Assembly (NCBI GenBank): GCA_938084845.1
Contig: CALKEB010000025.1
Location: 1 to 64,000, forward strand
Length of the DNA stretch: 64,000 bases
Direction of reading: 5' to 3'
From: an uncultured Polaribacter sp.
Lineage (GTDB): Bacteria; Bacteroidota; Bacteroidia; Flavobacteriales; Flavobacteriaceae
The notes beneath the pieces were generated by a model, which made no database searches, had not been told where the DNA came from, and saw only the letters and a list, made by a program, of their open reading frames with translations. Made by a program: the position numbers and the translations under genes. Below, in pieces: positions 25,767 to 35,960 of the stretch. Each line of letters opens with the position of its first letter. Within the stretch, counting starts at the first letter, position 1.

Positions 25767-28199
25767 CTATTTAAGATATATTTTTACTTTCATTTCTTTT
25801 CCCGTTTTCCATAACAAAGAAATAGTTAACGTATTTTTATTTTTTGGATTTGAAAACGATATTTTCTTACCATTAACTTTAATTTTTTTTGGTCTTACTG
25901 GCATATTATGAATAACCAACTCTAGTTGCTTACTTTGAGGTTTCCAAAGTTTACCAAACTCCGCTTCAAAGTCAATTTCAAGATATCTTTTTAATTGCTC
26001 TACTTCAAACTCTAAAAGCTCATACGCACCTTTCTCAAAAGCATTTGCAGTAACGCCATCATCATTATATAAAATTCGCTCTGATTCTTTAACTGAATTG
26101 TCATACCAATAATGTAGTTCTAATTGGTTGCCTTTATAAGCATCTGTGGTCTGCTTAGTTTTTGTTAATGGTATAATTACCCCACCTCTTACATAAGTTG
26201 GAATTGAATTCATTTTTAGTTTTACAATTTTAGTTTTACCACCTTGCACCAACTCATCATTATAAAAATTAAACCAATTCGAAGTTTTTGGGAAATAAAC
26301 TTCCTTGGTTTTTACAGAATCATTTAAAATTGGAGTGATTAAAAAATCTTTTCCCCATAAATAGGTTGATGAGTTTGTCATTAACATTTTATCATCTTCT
26401 TCAAAGAAAACAGGACGCATTAAAGGCAATCCTTTTTGATTGTTTTCAAAAGCTAAATTGTAGTTATAAGGCAACATTTTGTAGCGTAATTCGATAGCTT
26501 TTTTAGCATGTTTTTTAGCAAAATCACTTCTAAAAACAGGTTCACTAGGTACATCTTCTTGTGCATGAGGTCTATAAATAGGCTGAAAAACACCATATTG
26601 CAGCCAACGTACGTAAAGATCGTCGTCTAAGTTTGCTCCAGCAAATCCACCTAAGTCTGAATGCATATAGCCCAAACCTTGCATTCCCATTTGTAAAGCT
26701 ATTTCAGGTTGTGATTGTAAACCTCCCCAACTTCTACTAACATCTCCAGACCAAGGAATCATTCCAAAACGTTGTGATCCAGAATATCCAGCCCTCATTA
26801 ATATAAAAGATCTTTCATTGGGAAAATGGTATTTATAATTTTCAAAGATTAATTTTGCCCAATCATGCCCATAAACATTATGAAGTTCGTCTGCTTTTTT
26901 GTCCTTTCCAAAAGAAACCCATGTGGGTAATACTTCTGGCTCACCTAAATCTCCCCAAAAACCTTTTACCCCTAAATCATGAATATTTTTATAGATATTC
27001 CAAAACCAAGCCCTACCCTCTTTTTTATAAATATCTACTATTGATGTATTTCCAAAATAAAAATCATATTTAGCGGAATTTCCAAGGGTATCTTTTGCCA
27101 GAACTTCTTTTTGATTGGCTTCTTCCCATTTTTTTGAAGTAGATAAAACAAAAGGTTCTGTGATTAAAACGGTTTTTACTCCCTGTTTTTTAAAATTGGA
27201 AATCATTTTTTTCATCGAGGGAAATGAGTCTTTAAAAACCTCTAAATTTCCCATAGTCCCTTTTACCGTTTTTCCAAACCAATATAAATCTAATATTACT
27301 GCATCTAAAGGAATGTCTTCTTTTTTAAAATCAGCTATTGTTTTTTCTGTTTCTCGTTGAGAATGGTATCCAAATCTACTTGCAAAATTACCTAACACCC
27401 ATCTTGGAGGTAATGGTTGTTTTCCTGTTAAGTCTGTATAATTATCTATTAAATCTTCCCAAGAATCACCAACTATAACTTGATAAGTTTTACGTCCAGA
27501 AATTGTTTCATAAGTTAATGAGTTGTCATTTTTACTGTCCAAATCTAAATATCCAATCGATGGATTATCAAAATGAATCATATATTTTTTTGATGAAATC
27601 ACCAAAGGAATTGTAAAATTCATCAACTCAGAATGTGTTTGATAACCATAATGTGCTCTATTGTATAAAGGCAAACGATAACCTCGTCTGTTCATTCCTA
27701 AAGCTCTTGCTCCTGCACCAAATAATACCTCATCTGAGGTTAAATTGAATTCAATTTTTTCTGTTTTATCATAAACAATATTATCTTTTACTAAACCTAA
27801 AGGAATATGTTTTGAATTGTAATACCCTTTTTTCTCTGAGGTAATTACTTCATTATTTTGATCTTTATATACAATTTGGAAGGGTTTAGTAGTCACAAAA
27901 ATCTTTATAGATTCGCTAGAAAAAGAAATGGTATCTCCCCTATATTTGTAAACCGTTTTTATATTTTTTGGTTTTAAGACAACTGCATGACTCCCTATGA
28001 TTTCATTTTCGTCTTGAGGTATAAAAGTTGTTTCTAAAATATCTTTTGAATAAAATTTAAAATGATATTCGCCATCATTTGTTTGTACAGAAAACACACC
28101 ATTACTCTCATTATGAGATTTATAAATCCTATTAGGATTTTGAGAAAATGAAAAGAATGAAACTAAAAAAAGAATGGAGAATAAGATAGCGTTTTTCAT
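25767..28199 (-). CDS. GH31 alpha-glucosidase
   Basis: 810-residue GH31 enzyme with a cleavable signal peptide (FFSFSQ, about residue 20) and no lipobox, so probably periplasmic. An N-terminal galactose-mutarotase-like sandwich is followed by the catalytic barrel: LDLYWFGK, LITEPF, the nucleophile in GFWGDLGEPE (about D417) and the acid/base region WSGDVSRSWGGL (about D486). HAQEDVPSEPVFRSD and two C-terminal beta domains follow. The usual D-M-N-E nucleophile motif reads D-L-G-E here, a variant seen in some GH31 subgroups. It removes terminal alpha-linked glucose, possibly alpha-1,6 branches. It follows the esterase with a 63-bp gap. Confidence 0.92.
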   Translation of the reverse strand: MKNAILFSILFLVSFFSFSQNPNRIYKSHNESNGVFSVQTNDGEYHFKFYSKDILETTFIPQDENEIIGSHAVVLKPKNIKTVYKYRGDTISFSSESIKIFVTTKPFQIVYKDQNNEVITSEKKGYYNSKHIPLGLVKDNIVYDKTEKIEFNLTSDEVLFGAGARALGMNRRGYRLPLYNRAHYGYQTHSELMNFTIPLVISSKKYMIHFDNPSIGYLDLDSKNDNSLTYETISGRKTYQVIVGDSWEDLIDNYTDLTGKQPLPPRWVLGNFASRFGYHSQRETEKTIADFKKEDIPLDAVILDLYWFGKTVKGTMGNLEVFKDSFPSMKKMISNFKKQGVKTVLITEPFVLSTSKKWEEANQKEVLAKDTLGNSAKYDFYFGNTSIVDIYKKEGRAWFWNIYKNIHDLGVKGFWGDLGEPEVLPTWVSFGKDKKADELHNVYGHDWAKLIFENYKYHFPNERSFILMRAGYSGSQRFGMIPWSGDVSRSWGGLQSQPEIALQMGMQGLGYMHSDLGGFAGANLDDDLYVRWLQYGVFQPIYRPHAQEDVPSEPVFRSDFAKKHAKKAIELRYKMLPYNYNLAFENNQKGLPLMRPVFFEEDDKMLMTNSSTYLWGKDFLITPILNDSVKTKEVYFPKTSNWFNFYNDELVQGGKTKIVKLKMNSIPTYVRGGVIIPLTKTKQTTDAYKGNQLELHYWYDNSVKESERILYNDDGVTANAFEKGAYELLEFEVEQLKRYLEIDFEAEFGKLWKPQSKQLELVIHNMPVRPKKIKVNGKKISFSNPKNKNTLTISLLWKTGKEMKVKIYLK

Positions 28200-28262
28200 A
28201 AATCTTTAACTAATTTAAATATATAACAGTATTTTTTTAAAATTTTTGATTGTCTAATACTA

Positions 28263-29228
28263 TTATTTTTTCAATAAAAATGTTAACGGAATATCAACTC
28301 TTTGTTGCCAAGATTTTTCGGAATGATCTGTACCCTCAAAAAATAGGTTTTTAAAATTTTGAGCTGTATAGCCATTTTTTAAGAAAATTGAATCTACTCT
28401 TGGCGCATACTTCGGATAAAATTGATCTAACGTTTTATTACCATAATCAAAATACATGATATGGTCTTTTGAATTTGGGATCGTATTTTCTAAATAATTA
28501 AATATTGCCTTTGGTAGTGGATTATTTTTACTTGGTGTTGCTCCAACCCAATGGGTAGAAACACATGCAGCACCTTTAAATACGTTTGGGTATTCTGCTA
28601 TTGCATACATACTCATTAACCCTCCCATAGAAGATCCCATTATAAACGTATTTTGTTTATTGCTGTGTACAGAATACGTTTTGTCTACATATGGTTTTAA
28701 TTCTTTTACTAAAAATTGCAAATACTCATCTCCCTTAAGATCTTTTAAATCTACTTTGGTATTCGAAATGCTTTGCGCTTCTTTTATTTCTTTGTCAGAT
28801 AAATTTTGCATCGCTTTCTCTGGAAATAAATCTAACCAACGAATTTGAGGTATATTATGAATGCCTACTACAATAAAATCTCTCGTTATTTTTTTTTGCA
28901 TTAATTCTGTGGCAACCTCATCTATTTTCCATTCTTGTTTGTTCCAAGTAGTGGTTTCATCAAATAAATTTTGACCATCATGCATGTATAAAACTGCATA
29001 TTTTTTATCATTTGAGTAGTTTGCTGGCAACCAGATATCAACTGGTCTTGGCTTTATATTTTTTGATGGAAAACTATCTACCCTAATTAATTTCCCTGCT
29101 GCTAAATTTGCTGATGTTAACTCATACGCATTTACTCTTGGCTTCGATTCTTCTTGTTTTTTTATTTTTTCTGTTGTATTACAAGAAAAAAAAATTGCTA
29201 CAAATAATAAGAATAGTATATTTTTCAT
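28263..29228 (-). CDS. Alpha/beta-hydrolase esterase-like lipoprotein
   Basis: 321-residue lipoprotein (IFFSCNTTE, cysteine 16) of the putative-esterase (CE1/enterochelin-esterase-like) alpha/beta-hydrolase fold. VDIWLPANY and the oxyanion stretch YMHDGQNLFD come first. The nucleophile elbow is GSSMGG (G-x-S-x-G, about S200), and a late histidine sits in GTDHSEKSW (about 306). The substrate is unknown. In a glucan PUL it could remove acyl groups from the glycan, or act on another ester. It has a 98-bp gap upstream to the GH13 gene and a 63-bp gap downstream to GH31, larger than elsewhere in the operon, but no promoter or terminator is obvious in either. Confidence 0.8.
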   Translation of the reverse strand: MKNILFLLFVAIFFSCNTTEKIKKQEESKPRVNAYELTSANLAAGKLIRVDSFPSKNIKPRPVDIWLPANYSNDKKYAVLYMHDGQNLFDETTTWNKQEWKIDEVATELMQKKITRDFIVVGIHNIPQIRWLDLFPEKAMQNLSDKEIKEAQSISNTKVDLKDLKGDEYLQFLVKELKPYVDKTYSVHSNKQNTFIMGSSMGGLMSMYAIAEYPNVFKGAACVSTHWVGATPSKNNPLPKAIFNYLENTIPNSKDHIMYFDYGNKTLDQFYPKYAPRVDSIFLKNGYTAQNFKNLFFEGTDHSEKSWQQRVDIPLTFLLKK

Positions 29229-29326
29229 AATTTAATGTATTAACGATATAAATAATTCTTCCTTTAAAAAATCACTTTAACTGACAACTTTGTAATTATT
29301 TTTTTTCAAGTGCACTCTAAAAAAGA

Positions 29327-31279
29327 TTAATCTAATTTTGTAGTTAAAATGATACTTCCTTTTTCTTTAAAGCTAATTACATCTCCCCAAACAAATTCTT
29401 CTCCAGTAAGAACATTTCTTAGCGTTTTTCCTGTTAAACCAACCTCTTTATAACGCTTTAAATCAATACTAAGAGGGTTCTCATTTTTGTTTATAATATG
29501 AACCACAGTTTCATTATCTGCTATTCTAAATAAAAAGTAAGTTCCATTTAAAGGAGCAAAATGTAATGTTTTTCCTGCATGTATTGCTTTACTATTTTTT
29601 CTAAAATTTAACATCGTTTTTACAAAAGATTGCATCTCTAACTTTTCTGAAGACAACCCTTTACCTGTAAATGCATTCATTGAATCGCCACTCCATCCTC
29701 CAGGAAAATCTGTACGAATTAAACCATGATCTCCATGATTTGCAGTATCATCCATTAAAATTTCTGTTCCATAATACATTTGTGGAATTCTTGGCAACAT
29801 AAGCATATAACTAAGTGCTATTTTTGCTTTTGAAATGTCTTCCTCTAAAGCTGTAAACATTCTACCCTCATCATGATTGTCTAAAAAAACCATGATATCT
29901 TTTGGAGTTGTGTAATGAAAATCATTTGCCAAACCTTCATAGATTTTTACCAATCCTGTACCCCAAGACTCTTCCTCCTTAATACCTTCTATAATCGCTT
30001 TTTGCATTGGAAAATCCATAGTAGATTTTAAATTTGACTCATATCCATCTTTATTTTTTGCCCCTCTTTGCCAATACCCAACTAGTAATGGATTGTAACT
30101 CCATTCCTCTCCAACAATTGAAAAATTTGGATACTCATTCATTATTGCGCCTGCCCAATTAGACATAAAATTTTTATTTGGATAAGGATAAGTATCTTGT
30201 CTAATACCACCTAGACCGATAGTTTCTATCCACCAAATAGAATTTTGAATAATATAATTTGCCATAAACGGATTTCTTTGATTTAAATCTGGCATAGTGG
30301 GTACAAACCAACCATCTTGCATTCCCATTTTATCGATGTTTGAAGCATAAATATCCTGATTAGAAGTTCTTCTATGATTAGATCTCACTAAATCACCTTT
30401 TTCTTCGTAATTTTCTTGATAATTTAACCAATCATTAAAAGGTAAATCTTTCATCCACCAATGTTCACTTCCACAATGGTTCGCAACTTGATCCATGATA
30501 AGTTTCATTCCTTTTTCTCTTAACTTATCTGCTAGCGCTCTATAATCTGCTAAATTTCCAAAACGAGGATCTATTTCATATAAATCAGTAATTGCATAAC
30601 CATGATAAGAAGATCTTGGCATATTGTTGGTTAAAAGTGGTGTTGACCAAATTGCTGTAAACCCCATATCATAAATGTAATCTATATGATTTGTGATTCC
30701 TTTTATATCTCCTCCATGCCTTGCATAATCATCTGCTCTATTTATTGTTGTTTCTTTTAAAAAATAAACAGATGTACCTGTATCATTTGTTTTTGAATTT
30801 ACAGAACCATTATCATTAGTAACGTCTGCATTCGAAAAACGGTCTGGAGTAATTAAATAAATGGCATCAGAACTATCAAACCCTTTATATTGATCTGAAG
30901 GTTTTTCTCTTTGTTTTAATTCGTATGTATGCATTAAATCTTCTGAACCTTCATTCTTAAAAAGAAGATCAAATTTACCTGCCTTAGCCGTTTTATGTAT
31001 TGTTAAATCTACAAAAAGATAGTTTTTACTTTTTGTAGATGGAGTTACCTTTACTATCGAGACACCAGAGTAATTTATACTTACGTTATATTTTGATATG
31101 TTTGGATGATGGACTAATAATTGAAGGTTAGGATTCTTCATACCAACCCACCAATTTGTTGGCTCTACTCTATCTAAAAATTGATCTGAAACTGCAGCTT
31201 TTAATTGCTGATTAGTAGTTTCATTCGAATTACAAGAAATAAATAAAATTACTCCTAATAAAAAAACTATTTTTTTCAT
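29327..31279 (-). CDS. susA: GH13 neopullulanase/cyclomaltodextrinase-like lipoprotein (SusA-like)
   Basis: 650-residue GH13 lipoprotein (VILFISCNSN, cysteine 16). Residues about 38-125 are a cyclomaltodextrinase N-terminal Ig-like domain starting EPTNWWVGMKNPNLQLLVH. The barrel shows YLITPDRFSN, DQVANHCG (region I), GGIRQDTYPY with nucleophile D362, IVGEEWSY with E391, and LDNHDEGR with D470. A short C-terminal beta domain completes the cyclomaltodextrinase/SusA layout. It is expected to hydrolyse maltodextrins, pullulan or cyclodextrins in the periplasm to maltose-range sugars for the MFS transporter. It is 12 bp downstream of the sulfatase. Confidence 0.9.
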   Translation of the reverse strand: MKKIVFLLGVILFISCNSNETTNQQLKAAVSDQFLDRVEPTNWWVGMKNPNLQLLVHHPNISKYNVSINYSGVSIVKVTPSTKSKNYLFVDLTIHKTAKAGKFDLLFKNEGSEDLMHTYELKQREKPSDQYKGFDSSDAIYLITPDRFSNADVTNDNGSVNSKTNDTGTSVYFLKETTINRADDYARHGGDIKGITNHIDYIYDMGFTAIWSTPLLTNNMPRSSYHGYAITDLYEIDPRFGNLADYRALADKLREKGMKLIMDQVANHCGSEHWWMKDLPFNDWLNYQENYEEKGDLVRSNHRRTSNQDIYASNIDKMGMQDGWFVPTMPDLNQRNPFMANYIIQNSIWWIETIGLGGIRQDTYPYPNKNFMSNWAGAIMNEYPNFSIVGEEWSYNPLLVGYWQRGAKNKDGYESNLKSTMDFPMQKAIIEGIKEEESWGTGLVKIYEGLANDFHYTTPKDIMVFLDNHDEGRMFTALEEDISKAKIALSYMLMLPRIPQMYYGTEILMDDTANHGDHGLIRTDFPGGWSGDSMNAFTGKGLSSEKLEMQSFVKTMLNFRKNSKAIHAGKTLHFAPLNGTYFLFRIADNETVVHIINKNENPLSIDLKRYKEVGLTGKTLRNVLTGEEFVWGDVISFKEKGSIILTTKLD

Positions 31280-31291
31280 ATCTGTGGGTGT

Positions 31292-32932
31292 TTAAATTTG
31301 TAGTTTTTCCAACCGAATTAAATCACTTTTAATAAACTCTTGATTTAAACTGTCGGAATCTTTGTAGTTAATTCTTAATTGTTCTAATTTCTTATGGAGC
31401 TTTAATTGAACTTCTTTATAAGCAGAATTGCCATATAAATTATTTAATTCTTGAGGATCTTTTTCTAAATCGTAAAATTCCCAAGCTTCTATGTCATAAT
31501 AAAAACGAATTAATTTATAGCGTTTAGTTCTAATACCATAATGTCTTTTTACCATATGAATTCCTGGAAATTCATAGTAGTGGTAGTACAAAGCATCCCT
31601 CCAATTTTCATTATTGTTATAAAATAAAGGCAGTAAGCTCTTTCCTTGCATTTCTTTGGGAATAGTTACGCCTGCAAGATCAATAATAGTGGGTGCAAAG
31701 TCTATATTTTGGACCAAGTCTGAATTTATAGATTTTGGCGTAATCTTTTCTGGATATCTAATTAAAAGCGGTGTTCTAAAAGATTCCTCATACATAAAAC
31801 GCTTATCAAACCAACCATGTTCTCCAAGAAAAAAACCTTGGTCTGAAGTGTAGATAACCATTGTGTTTTTTACCAAATCATGTTCATCTAAATAATCTAG
31901 GATTCTTCCAATATTTCTGTCAACACTTTTAATAACTCCAAGATAATCTTCTAAATACCGTTGATATTTCCATAGGGTTAACGCCTTACCTTTTGGGTGA
32001 AGATGTTCGAATTGTTTATTTATTGGACCATAAACATTCATCCACTTTTCTTGATCTATAGTACTTAATCTATTAAATCGTTCTGTGTAGCTTGATGCAT
32101 ACCAATCTAAAAATTCCTTATAATTTAATTTTTCTAAAATTTTAGGATCTATTTTGTTATCTGCACTTAAAGCCAAATGGTCTGAAATTCTCATTTCAGC
32201 ATCAAAAGAAGCTTTTGATTTTGTTTTGTATTCATCAAAAAGGGTTTCTGGTACTGGTATTTTACGGTTTTTAAACTCTTCTAAATCATTTAAAGAAGGC
32301 CACCATTGTCTATGTGGTGCTTTATGATTATACATTAACATAAAAGGCTTTTCTTTATTTCTTAAGGAATCTAAGTATCCTAAAGTTTTTTCTGTAATGA
32401 TATCAGTTACATAACCTTTGGTTTTAAAAGCTCCATCCGATGAAAGAAAAGTAGGATTATAATAGTGTCCTTGATCAGGTAATACTTCCCAAAAATCAAA
32501 ACCTTTTGGCTTAGACTTTAAATGCCATTTGCCATAAATCGCGGTTTCATAACCATTTTCTTGTAACAATTTTGGAAAGGTAACTTGCAATGTATCAAAA
32601 ACATCTAAATTATCTCTTACACTATTTAAATGACTGAATTTTCCTGTTAAAGCCACTGCTCTACTTGGCGAACAAATTGAGTTTGTAACAAATGCTTTCT
32701 TAAATAGCATGCCCTCTTTAGCTATTCTGTCTATGTTTGGGGTATGAATTAATTTAGAATCGTAAGCACTTATCGCTTGATAAGCGTGGTCATCTGTTGT
32801 AATAAATAAAAAGTTTGTTTTTTGTGATGTTGCGTTTAAAACTTCAGAAGCATTTTTCTTTGTTTTCACTTTAGTACAAGCATAAAAAAATGCGATGAAA
32901 ACAAGTAAAAAAATGCTTCTGTTACGTTTCAT
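31292..32932 (-). CDS. Formylglycine-dependent sulfatase lipoprotein (S1 family)
   Basis: 546-residue lipoprotein (IAFFYACTKV, cysteine 19) of the type I sulfatase family. The metal site begins with FITTDDHAY (D47, D48). The formylglycine signature C-x-P-x-R is present as SICSPSRAVALTG (C87), so the enzyme should mature if the cell has a formylglycine-generating or anaerobic maturase, which is not in this window. Later motifs KWHLKSKPKGFDFWE and SDQGFFLGEHGWFDKR are typical of exo-acting 6-O-sulfatases, and I would compare it first with S1_8 and S1_11. It is embedded in the alpha-glucan operon between GH65 and the SusA-like GH13 with gaps near 12 bp, so it is co-transcribed. Confidence 0.9.
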   Translation of the reverse strand: MKRNRSIFLLVFIAFFYACTKVKTKKNASEVLNATSQKTNFLFITTDDHAYQAISAYDSKLIHTPNIDRIAKEGMLFKKAFVTNSICSPSRAVALTGKFSHLNSVRDNLDVFDTLQVTFPKLLQENGYETAIYGKWHLKSKPKGFDFWEVLPDQGHYYNPTFLSSDGAFKTKGYVTDIITEKTLGYLDSLRNKEKPFMLMYNHKAPHRQWWPSLNDLEEFKNRKIPVPETLFDEYKTKSKASFDAEMRISDHLALSADNKIDPKILEKLNYKEFLDWYASSYTERFNRLSTIDQEKWMNVYGPINKQFEHLHPKGKALTLWKYQRYLEDYLGVIKSVDRNIGRILDYLDEHDLVKNTMVIYTSDQGFFLGEHGWFDKRFMYEESFRTPLLIRYPEKITPKSINSDLVQNIDFAPTIIDLAGVTIPKEMQGKSLLPLFYNNNENWRDALYYHYYEFPGIHMVKRHYGIRTKRYKLIRFYYDIEAWEFYDLEKDPQELNNLYGNSAYKEVQLKLHKKLEQLRINYKDSDSLNQEFIKSDLIRLEKLQI

Positions 32933-32945
32933 ATTCCTTATTATT

Positions 32946-35252
32946 TTATACTGACACCAAATTATTTGGAGAAACGTTTACCAATTCTCCATTAACTAAA
33001 ATATTCATTTCGCTATTCCCTTCTACTAAAAAGTTATTCTCCTTTTGGGAAACATTTACCGTAATTACCTGATTTCTAAAATTTACCTTAAACGAAAATG
33101 ATTTCCATTGTTTTGGTATTTTAGGCGAAAAAGAAAGCATATTGTCTACAATTCTCATCCCTCCAAAACCTTCTACAATACTCATCCAGGTTCCAGCCAT
33201 AGAGGTTATGTGTAAACCTTCTTCTACTTCATGATTGTAATCATCTAAATCTAAACGAGATGTTCTTAGGTAAAAGGTATACGCTTGGTCCATTTGATCT
33301 AGTTTTGCTGCTTGAATACTATGAACGCATGGCGATAATGAGCTTTCATGAACCGTAAATGGCTCATAAAAATCAAAATGACGCTTTAACTCTTCTAAAG
33401 AAAAGTGATCTTCAAATAAATAAAATCCTTGAAGAGTGTCTGCTTGTTTAATATACGGCGACCTTAGGATTCGATCCCAACTCCATTTTTGATTGATAGG
33501 TCTTTGAGAAGTATCTAAATCTGCAACTGTAATTAGTTCTTTGTCTAAAAAACCATCTTGTTGAAGAAAAATATTATGTTTTTCAGAATACGGGAAGTAC
33601 ATATTACAAGCAACTTCTTTCCAAGAAGTAAGTTCTTCTTCTGTAAAATTTGTTTTTTCTTTAATTCGGATGTAATCAGAAATGTGATCAACTTTTACCG
33701 TTTCTATGTTTTCTAAAGCATACTCTATACACCATTTGGCAATATAATTTGTATACCAGTTATTATTTACATTATTTTCATATTCATTAGGGCCAGTAAC
33801 CCCTAACATAACATATTTATTTTTTTCATTAGAAAAGTTTACCCTTTGGTGCCAAAAACGGGCTATTCCTATAAGAACTTCAAGGCCTTTTTCTGGCAGG
33901 TATGAATAATCGTTAGTGTACCTATAATAATTATAAATTGCAAATGCTATAGCTCCATTTCTATGAATCTCTTCAAATGTAATTTCCCATTCATTATGGC
34001 ATTCTTCTCCATTCATGGTAACCATAGGATACAAAGCTGCTCCATTTGTAAATCCTAATTTTTCAGCATTTTCTATCGCTTTATGTAAATGATTGTATCT
34101 GTATTCTAATAAAGCTCTTGCAACAGATTGGTCTTTAGTAGCCATATAAAAAGGAATACAATAGGCTTCTGTATCCCAATAGGTACTACCACCATACTTT
34201 TCTCCTGTAAAACCTTTTGGCCCAATGTTTAATGTAGCGTCTTTTCCTAAATAAGTTTGGTTAAGATGAAAAATATTAAAACGGATTCCTTGTTGTGCTT
34301 TAACATCTCCTTCTATCGTAATGTCTGATGTATGCCAAATTTTAGACCATGACTCTTTTTGCATTTGCAATAACTCTTCATAACCTAATTGTACTGCTTT
34401 GTTTAAAACATTTTTAGCTGCTGTAACTAATTTATCTTTAGGATGATTTCTATCTACCACATAACCACCAAATTTTTGAATTGAAAAGGTTTCATTTTTC
34501 TTTACTCGCTGAGTATACGTATTAGAAATTATTTTGTCTTGTTTTAAGCATGTAGGAGTTAAGTTAAGCTCTGTAGCATTTAAAAACAATTTAGATTGCA
34601 TGAAGGTACAGGTATGAAAATTGGTTTTCATGGTTTTAGCCTCAATAAAAGACTGCTCTTTTTGCGCTGAAACATTTAAAATATCCCAAAATTGATCATC
34701 CCAATTTGTATCTTCGTTTGTGATACTTGCATCTAAATAAGGAGTGAAGGTAATTGAAGCATCTGTGTTTAAAAGTGTAACTTTATAGTTTATTACGCCT
34801 ATTTCATCCAATTCTAAACTCAAAAAACGTTTACTTTCAACTCTAATTTTAATCGTGTTTTGTAATTCAGCTTCAAAACTTCTAGATAGCCAACCTTCTT
34901 TCATGTTTAACTCTCTTCTAAATTTTGAGACAGATTTACAGGTATGCAAATCCAATACTTCGTCATTTATCTTTACATGAATTCCAATCCAGTTAGGTGC
35001 ATTTAGCACTTTTGCAAAATATTCTGGATAGCCATTTTTCCACCATCCTACTCTTGTTTTGTCTGGGTAATAAACACCCGCAATATAATTTCCTTGAAAA
35101 GAAGCACCTGTGTATTTTTCTTCAAAATTGGCACGTTGCCCCATTGCTCCATTACCTATACTGAATAAGCTTTCTGAAGATTTTACTCTTTCTGCATTAA
35201 ATCCCTCTTCAAGAATAGACCATTCGTTTGGTTGTATATAATCTTGATTCAT
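32946..35252 (-). CDS. GH65 disaccharide phosphorylase, probably maltose phosphorylase
   Basis: 768-residue cytoplasmic enzyme (no signal) of family GH65. An N-terminal beta-sandwich (SSESLFSIGNGAMGQRANF) is followed by an (alpha/alpha)6 barrel with GGSTYWDTEAYCIPFY and the general-acid motif GVTGPNEYENN (about E490). The phosphate-binding end carries HESSLSPCVHSI and DLDDYNHEVEEGLHITSMAG. Known GH65 chemistry splits maltose (or trehalose, kojibiose, nigerose) with phosphate to beta-glucose-1-phosphate and glucose. The adjacent beta-phosphoglucomutase and maltose-type transporter make maltose the best guess. It is 46 bp from the pgmB stop and 13 bp before the sulfatase. Confidence 0.92.
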   Translation of the reverse strand: MNQDYIQPNEWSILEEGFNAERVKSSESLFSIGNGAMGQRANFEEKYTGASFQGNYIAGVYYPDKTRVGWWKNGYPEYFAKVLNAPNWIGIHVKINDEVLDLHTCKSVSKFRRELNMKEGWLSRSFEAELQNTIKIRVESKRFLSLELDEIGVINYKVTLLNTDASITFTPYLDASITNEDTNWDDQFWDILNVSAQKEQSFIEAKTMKTNFHTCTFMQSKLFLNATELNLTPTCLKQDKIISNTYTQRVKKNETFSIQKFGGYVVDRNHPKDKLVTAAKNVLNKAVQLGYEELLQMQKESWSKIWHTSDITIEGDVKAQQGIRFNIFHLNQTYLGKDATLNIGPKGFTGEKYGGSTYWDTEAYCIPFYMATKDQSVARALLEYRYNHLHKAIENAEKLGFTNGAALYPMVTMNGEECHNEWEITFEEIHRNGAIAFAIYNYYRYTNDYSYLPEKGLEVLIGIARFWHQRVNFSNEKNKYVMLGVTGPNEYENNVNNNWYTNYIAKWCIEYALENIETVKVDHISDYIRIKEKTNFTEEELTSWKEVACNMYFPYSEKHNIFLQQDGFLDKELITVADLDTSQRPINQKWSWDRILRSPYIKQADTLQGFYLFEDHFSLEELKRHFDFYEPFTVHESSLSPCVHSIQAAKLDQMDQAYTFYLRTSRLDLDDYNHEVEEGLHITSMAGTWMSIVEGFGGMRIVDNMLSFSPKIPKQWKSFSFKVNFRNQVITVNVSQKENNFLVEGNSEMNILVNGELVNVSPNNLVSV

Positions 35253-35298
35253 TTCTATATTTTTATAGAGAAAAGATGTCTTTTTCTCTTTTGTATTT

Positions 35299-35952
35299 TT
35301 ATTTATGTATTAATTGACTAATAAAATCAGTACTAATTTCTGTAAAGTCATTAAAATTGTGTTTTGCTTTATCTAAAACACTTGCATCTCCAATTCCTAT
35401 GCTTGCCATTTTTGCAGTATTTGCTGCTTCTATACCAGCAACTGCATCTTCAAAAACTACGCAGTTTTCTGCAAAAACACCTAATTGTTTGGCTGCTATA
35501 AGAAAAACTTCTGGATCTGGTTTAGCTTTGGTAACGTTATTACCATCCACGATAACATTAAAGTAAGATAATAAACCTACTTTTTCTAAAATAGGACGTG
35601 CATTTTTACTTGCAGAACCTAAGGCAATTGGTATGTTATTTTCTTTTAAGTAGTTTAATACTTTTGGTACATCTGGTAAAATTTCTGATGCATCCATATG
35701 TTCTATATACTTTAAATAGTCTATATTTTTTTCAACCATCCAAGTATCAAATTCTTCTTGAGTAGCTTCTCGATTTCCAATTTCTAATAAAATTTCTAAA
35801 CAGCGCTTTCTACTAACCCCCTTAAACAGTTCATTTTGTTCTTTGGTAAATTCAAAGCCTAAATCGTTGGCTAATTTTTTCCAAGCCAAATAATGGTATT
35901 TAGCAGTGTCTACGATTACTCCGTCTAAATCGAAAATAAATCCTTTTTTCAT
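35299..35952 (-). CDS. pgmB: Beta-phosphoglucomutase
   Basis: 217-residue cytoplasmic HAD-superfamily enzyme. The nucleophile loop FDLDGVIVD holds D8 and D10; the motif II/III stretches are LGSASKNARPILEKVG and AKPDPEVFLIAA; and VVFEDAVAGIEAA supplies the acidic pair. A helical cap (about residues 15-90) is of the beta-PGM type with the RKRCLEILL segment. It converts beta-glucose-1-phosphate from the GH65 enzyme into glucose-6-phosphate. It is 8 bp from the transporter stop and 46 bp from the GH65 start in one operon. The transporter, pgmB, GH65 order is common in flavobacterial starch loci. Confidence 0.93.
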   Translation of the reverse strand: MKKGFIFDLDGVIVDTAKYHYLAWKKLANDLGFEFTKEQNELFKGVSRKRCLEILLEIGNREATQEEFDTWMVEKNIDYLKYIEHMDASEILPDVPKVLNYLKENNIPIALGSASKNARPILEKVGLLSYFNVIVDGNNVTKAKPDPEVFLIAAKQLGVFAENCVVFEDAVAGIEAANTAKMASIGIGDASVLDKAKHNFNDFTEISTDFISQLIHK

Positions 35953-35960
35953 ATTTTTTT

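Noticed and set aside
26855-27073. 72-codon plus-strand frame within GH31
   Set aside because: Shadow of the GH31 catalytic domain; no independent features.
28200-29326. Separate promoters for the esterase and GH31 genes in the 98-bp and 63-bp gaps
   Set aside because: The gaps are larger than elsewhere in the operon but hold no TAnnTTTG element or hairpin, so co-transcription remains the simpler reading.
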